Shown piece after piece: positions 4,385 through 6,604 of a DNA stretch of 6,604 nt. Source of the DNA: an uncultured Ruminococcus sp. (GTDB taxonomy: Bacteria; Bacillota; Clostridia; Oscillospirales; Ruminococcaceae). Numbering within the stretch: position 1 is the stretch's first letter; each line of letters opens with the position of its first letter. A program made the translations under genes and the position numbers. The notes beneath the pieces are model-generated. The model was not told where the DNA came from and ran no database searches. It saw only the letters and a program-made list of their open reading frames with translations. The stretch is from positions 1 through 6,604 of the forward strand of contig CAMWUF010000062.1 in assembly GCA_947177375.1 (NCBI GenBank), written 5' to 3'.

Positions 4385-5623
4385 TTAACTTGCTTTTTGT
4401 TCTGTGCTTCTGGTATATTCATACATGTTTTCTGCAAAAATACCATAACCCATAGAGGGCTGACTGACAAAAACATGTGTAACAGCTCCTACTAATTTGC
4501 CATTTTGTATAATCGGACTGCCACTCATGCCTTGTACAATTCCGCCTGTATAATTTAATAATTCTTCGTCTGTGACTTCAATTATCATGTTTTGTGTGTC
4601 GTCTGTATAGTCTAATGCTGTAATTTCTACAGAATAGGCTTTTGGTTCGTTGCCCTGTACTGTTGTTAAAATTACAGCTTCACCGAGTGTAATTTCTTGT
4701 TTTAATGCCAAAGGAATTGCCTGTGCGTCACTTGGAAAATTTTCTAAATGCCCGAATACACCGCATTTGCCATTATAATCTAATGTTCCGATTGGTTCTT
4801 GTGCGGAAAAATATCCCTGTAGCTGTCCAGCAGAACCTGCTTGTCCTTTAATTGCACCATTAATTGTCACTGTATCTGCAACGCCACTGCCCAAAGGAAT
4901 TAATTCTCCCGTGTCTGCATCACAAATAGGGTGTCCCAAACCGCCAAAGCATTTACTAGATGGTTCATAATAAGTTAGTGTTCCAATACCAGCTGTGCTG
5001 TCACGTACCCAAAGCCCCGTTTGCCAACATTGTTCCATGACAGAATATTTTGGAAAAAGCGTTAAATCAAGAAATTTATCATCTCTTTGTATTGTTAATT
5101 CCAACGCATTGCCGTTAGAATTTGCTACGGCATTTTTAAAGTCATTGGTGCTGGTAATCTCTTGATGATTAATTTGTTTAATAATATCGCCCTCTAAAAT
5201 ACCAGTTTCTACAGCAGGACAACAACCACCTGTTTTTGATTCCACTTCGCCAAATCCAATTACCATGATGCCGTCCATAAGCATTCTTACACCAAATGGT
5301 TGCCCACAGGGAACAAGCATAATTTCTTCAACAGTTTGCACTTGTACTTGTTTCACAGGAAAAATATTAAATAATTTTAATTGCATTTGATTTGCAGAAT
5401 TGATATTAGCTTTTGAAAGTGCAACCGTTGCCGTCACGGCTTCTGTTGGTGTTGCTGTAATCGGCAATATTGTGTTAAATTCTAGTGTCTCCCCACGGTG
5501 TATATAATAATTATCTGCTAAATGCCCTGAATAATATAATGCACTTGTAACAGGCTGTAACAGTAAAAGTGTGGCAAGCATTGCGAGCCTTTTTTTAATA
5601 TTTTTTTTATAATAAAATTGCAT
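4385..5623 (-). CDS. spoIVB: SpoIVB, sporulation serine peptidase (S55 family, PDZ)
   Basis: SpoIVB is secreted from the forespore into the intermembrane space, where it cleaves SpoIVFA and so triggers SpoIVFB to process pro-sigma-K in the mother cell. The 412-residue protein has a basic N-terminus and one membrane segment or signal anchor (about 12-30). A PDZ domain (about 108-190) contains FGVRMLMDGIMVIGF and AVETGILEGDIIKQIN. The S55 peptidase domain (about 205-400) contains AGIGTLTYYEP, GLGHPICDADTG and TGGIVQGMSGSPIIQNGKL. His231, Asp352 and Ser367 line up with the B. subtilis triad His236, Asp363 and Ser378 as I recall it. Seven Cys are present, including an adjacent pair (134-135) in the PDZ region. 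The start follows AGGTGA (5627-5632) closely; an in-frame ATG at 5581 is an alternative. It is convergent with ptsH, and spo0A, the frequent downstream partner, is absent. Confidence 0.96.
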   Translation of the reverse strand: MQFYYKKNIKKRLAMLATLLLLQPVTSALYYSGHLADNYYIHRGETLEFNTILPITATPTEAVTATVALSKANINSANQMQLKLFNIFPVKQVQVQTVEEIMLVPCGQPFGVRMLMDGIMVIGFGEVESKTGGCCPAVETGILEGDIIKQINHQEITSTNDFKNAVANSNGNALELTIQRDDKFLDLTLFPKYSVMEQCWQTGLWVRDSTAGIGTLTYYEPSSKCFGGLGHPICDADTGELIPLGSGVADTVTINGAIKGQAGSAGQLQGYFSAQEPIGTLDYNGKCGVFGHLENFPSDAQAIPLALKQEITLGEAVILTTVQGNEPKAYSVEITALDYTDDTQNMIIEVTDEELLNYTGGIVQGMSGSPIIQNGKLVGAVTHVFVSQPSMGYGIFAENMYEYTRSTEQKAS

Positions 5624-5670
5624 GCTTCACCTACTTTCTTAAATTTTGAATTTTTAATTTTTTAAATTTA

Positions 5671-5689
5671 TGCAATGCGTTAGCATGCA
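5671..5689. promoter_or_regulatory. Imperfect palindrome in the divergent spoIVB / DJ-1 gene gap
   Basis: TGCAATGC (5671-5678) faces GCATGCA (5683-5689) around GTTA, pairing fully apart from one unpaired base. It lies about 48 nt upstream of the spoIVB start, where its promoter should be, and about 120 nt upstream of the divergent gene's promoter. It could be an operator for spoIVB or a 5'-leader stem. No clear sigma-F or sigma-G promoter was found in this gap. Confidence 0.35.
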
Positions 5690-5810
5690 CATCAATAGCG
5701 TTTCCGTTTTCTATCAAAATTATAAAAGAAAATTTCAGACAGAAAGGGCAATTTATGGGAAAATTTGTAAAAATTTATTTTTCATATCTATACATGCTTT
5801 TTTGTTAATA

Positions 5811-5839
5811 TTGACTTTTGCAATGACATGTGATATAAT
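5811..5839 (+). promoter_or_regulatory. Sigma-A extended -10 promoter of the DJ-1/PfpI gene
   Basis: TTGACT (5811-5816) and TATAAT (5834-5839) are separated by 17 nt, and TG at 5831-5832 makes it an extended -10. Transcription should start near 5845-5847, giving a leader of about 55 nt. The match is near perfect, so the gene should be expressed in vegetative cells. Confidence 0.88.
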
Positions 5840-5900
5840 AAAAATAATCAGTAAAGCAACAAGAATACTGTAAATTAGAATTGATGGAGGAAAAAACAGC

Positions 5901-6497
5901 ATGAAGAAAACAATATTATTTGTAATTTTACAACAGTATGCAGATTGGGAAGTCGCATATATTTCATCTGCAATTGCTATGTTAGGACAAGGCGAATATG
6001 AAATAAAAACAGTGTCTTTATCGAATGATTTTGTCCAGTCAATCGGTGGATTTAAAGTATTGCCTGACTATGATATTTTATCTATTCCAGATAATTATGA
6101 AGCAGTGATTTTAATTGGTGGTATGACATGGCGAACTGCAAATACAGAAGAAATTTCTAAGCTTGTCAATACTTGTTATCAAAAAGGAAAAATTTTAGCT
6201 GGTATCTGTGACGCTTCTGCCTTTTTGGCAACAACTGGAATTTTAAATCATGTCATGCATACTGGTAATAGTTTAATGGATTTAAAACAATGGGCAGGTG
6301 CGAATTACACAGGCGAGGCAAATTATATTGCTAAACAAGCCGTCCATGATAAAAATATTATTACAGCTAACGGAACAGCACCAATGGAATTTGCCAAAGA
6401 AATCCTGCTTGCTTTAAATATCACTGAAAATAAAGTATTAGATTGGTATTATTTTCACAAATTAGGCTTTTATATTGCACCTATGCCTAACATGTAA
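5901..6497 (+). CDS. DJ-1/PfpI superfamily protein (YdeA-like)
   Basis: A 198-residue cytoplasmic protein of the DJ-1/PfpI (class I glutamine amidotransferase-like) superfamily, closest by wording to Bacillus YdeA-type proteins. Members include proteases, chaperones and glyoxalase or deglycase-like enzymes, and many react to oxidative or carbonyl stress; the substrate here is unknown. The N-terminus has the alternating strand TILFVIL, then QQYADWEVAYISSA with Glu17 at the usual acidic position. EAVILIGG (67-74) leads to the nucleophile elbow AGICDASAFLATTG (100-113) with Cys103. His120 is a candidate partner. The C-terminal ITANGTAPMEFAKEIL (154-169) is typical of the superfamily. The start follows GGAGG (5886-5890) by 10 nt. 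It is transcribed alone from a strong promoter, divergent from spoIVB, with no recognisable terminator in the 107 nt left. Confidence 0.88.
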   Translation: MKKTILFVILQQYADWEVAYISSAIAMLGQGEYEIKTVSLSNDFVQSIGGFKVLPDYDILSIPDNYEAVILIGGMTWRTANTEEISKLVNTCYQKGKILAGICDASAFLATTGILNHVMHTGNSLMDLKQWAGANYTGEANYIAKQAVHDKNIITANGTAPMEFAKEILLALNITENKVLDWYYFHKLGFYIAPMPNM

Positions 6498-6604
6498 ATT
6501 TATTTTTGATAGGCTAGTATTATATGTTTTTCAAAAAGATAATTTTTTGTACAGACCAATCGCATGAATAACAAAGTGGAAACAAAGTAAAAAATGTGGT
6601 ATAA

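Noticed and set aside
4214..4495. Open reading frame running from ptsH through the terminator into spoIVB
   Set aside because: It is out of frame with ptsH, crosses a strong intrinsic terminator and has no ribosome binding site.
5640..5700. Sigma-G or sigma-F promoter for spoIVB on the minus strand
   Set aside because: GCATG, GCATA and CATAAAT strings occur, but not as a correctly spaced -35/-10 pair matching either consensus.
5670..5873. 67-codon open reading frame on the + strand between spoIVB and the DJ-1 gene
   Set aside because: No ribosome binding site (AT-only sequence before the ATG), it overlaps the palindrome and contains the DJ-1 gene promoter; the composition looks non-coding.
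6498..6604. Terminator or promoter after the DJ-1 gene
   Set aside because: Only weak A/T pairings (such as CAAAAA with TTTTTG) and no GC stem; no spaced promoter boxes on either strand.

Overview
The window looks like a chromosomal segment of a low-GC, endospore-forming Firmicute. The best guess is a Clostridia/Ruminococcaceae-like organism. This rests on the AT-rich base composition, strong AGGAGG-type ribosome binding sites, sigma-A promoters with 17-nt spacers, an HPr with a regulatory Ser46, a SpoIVB sporulation protease, and a gene order typical of Firmicutes. Taxonomy is inferred from gene content and protein wording, not from a search.

Region 1 (about 79-3785, + strand) is a translation and protein-export operon: ylxM-ffh-rpsP-khpA-rimM-trmD. 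A near-consensus extended -10 promoter precedes ylxM. YlxM and Ffh belong to the signal recognition particle pathway, which targets nascent membrane proteins. S16 (rpsP), the KH-domain RNA binder KhpA, the 16S maturation factor RimM and the tRNA m1G37 methyltransferase TrmD serve ribosome assembly and reading-frame maintenance. The genes are tightly spaced or overlapping, except for two intergenic gaps (ffh-rpsP and rpsP-khpA) that each contain an RNA hairpin. The usual last gene, rplS (L19), does not follow trmD here.

Region 2 (3786-4376, + strand) is a 271-nt intergenic stretch, then a stand-alone HPr gene (ptsH) with its own sigma-A promoter and a strong intrinsic terminator. The intergenic stretch contains nested inverted repeats that could fold as a small three-way junction; this is the least explained sequence in the window.

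Region 3 (4385-5623, - strand) is spoIVB, convergent with ptsH. It encodes a PDZ-containing S55 serine peptidase with an apparently intact His/Asp/Ser triad. The usual partner spo0A is not next to it.

Region 4 (5624-6604) is a divergent intergenic region with an imperfect palindrome and a strong extended -10 promoter. It drives a DJ-1/PfpI superfamily gene resembling Bacillus YdeA. The last ~107 nt hold nothing I can call.

Most of the window is conserved housekeeping sequence. I found no defence system, mobile element, CRISPR array, tRNA or rRNA, and no convincing undescribed system. The points worth checking are non-coding structures (3824-3891, 2250-2297, the T9 tract at 2316-2324) and a few residue-level variations.
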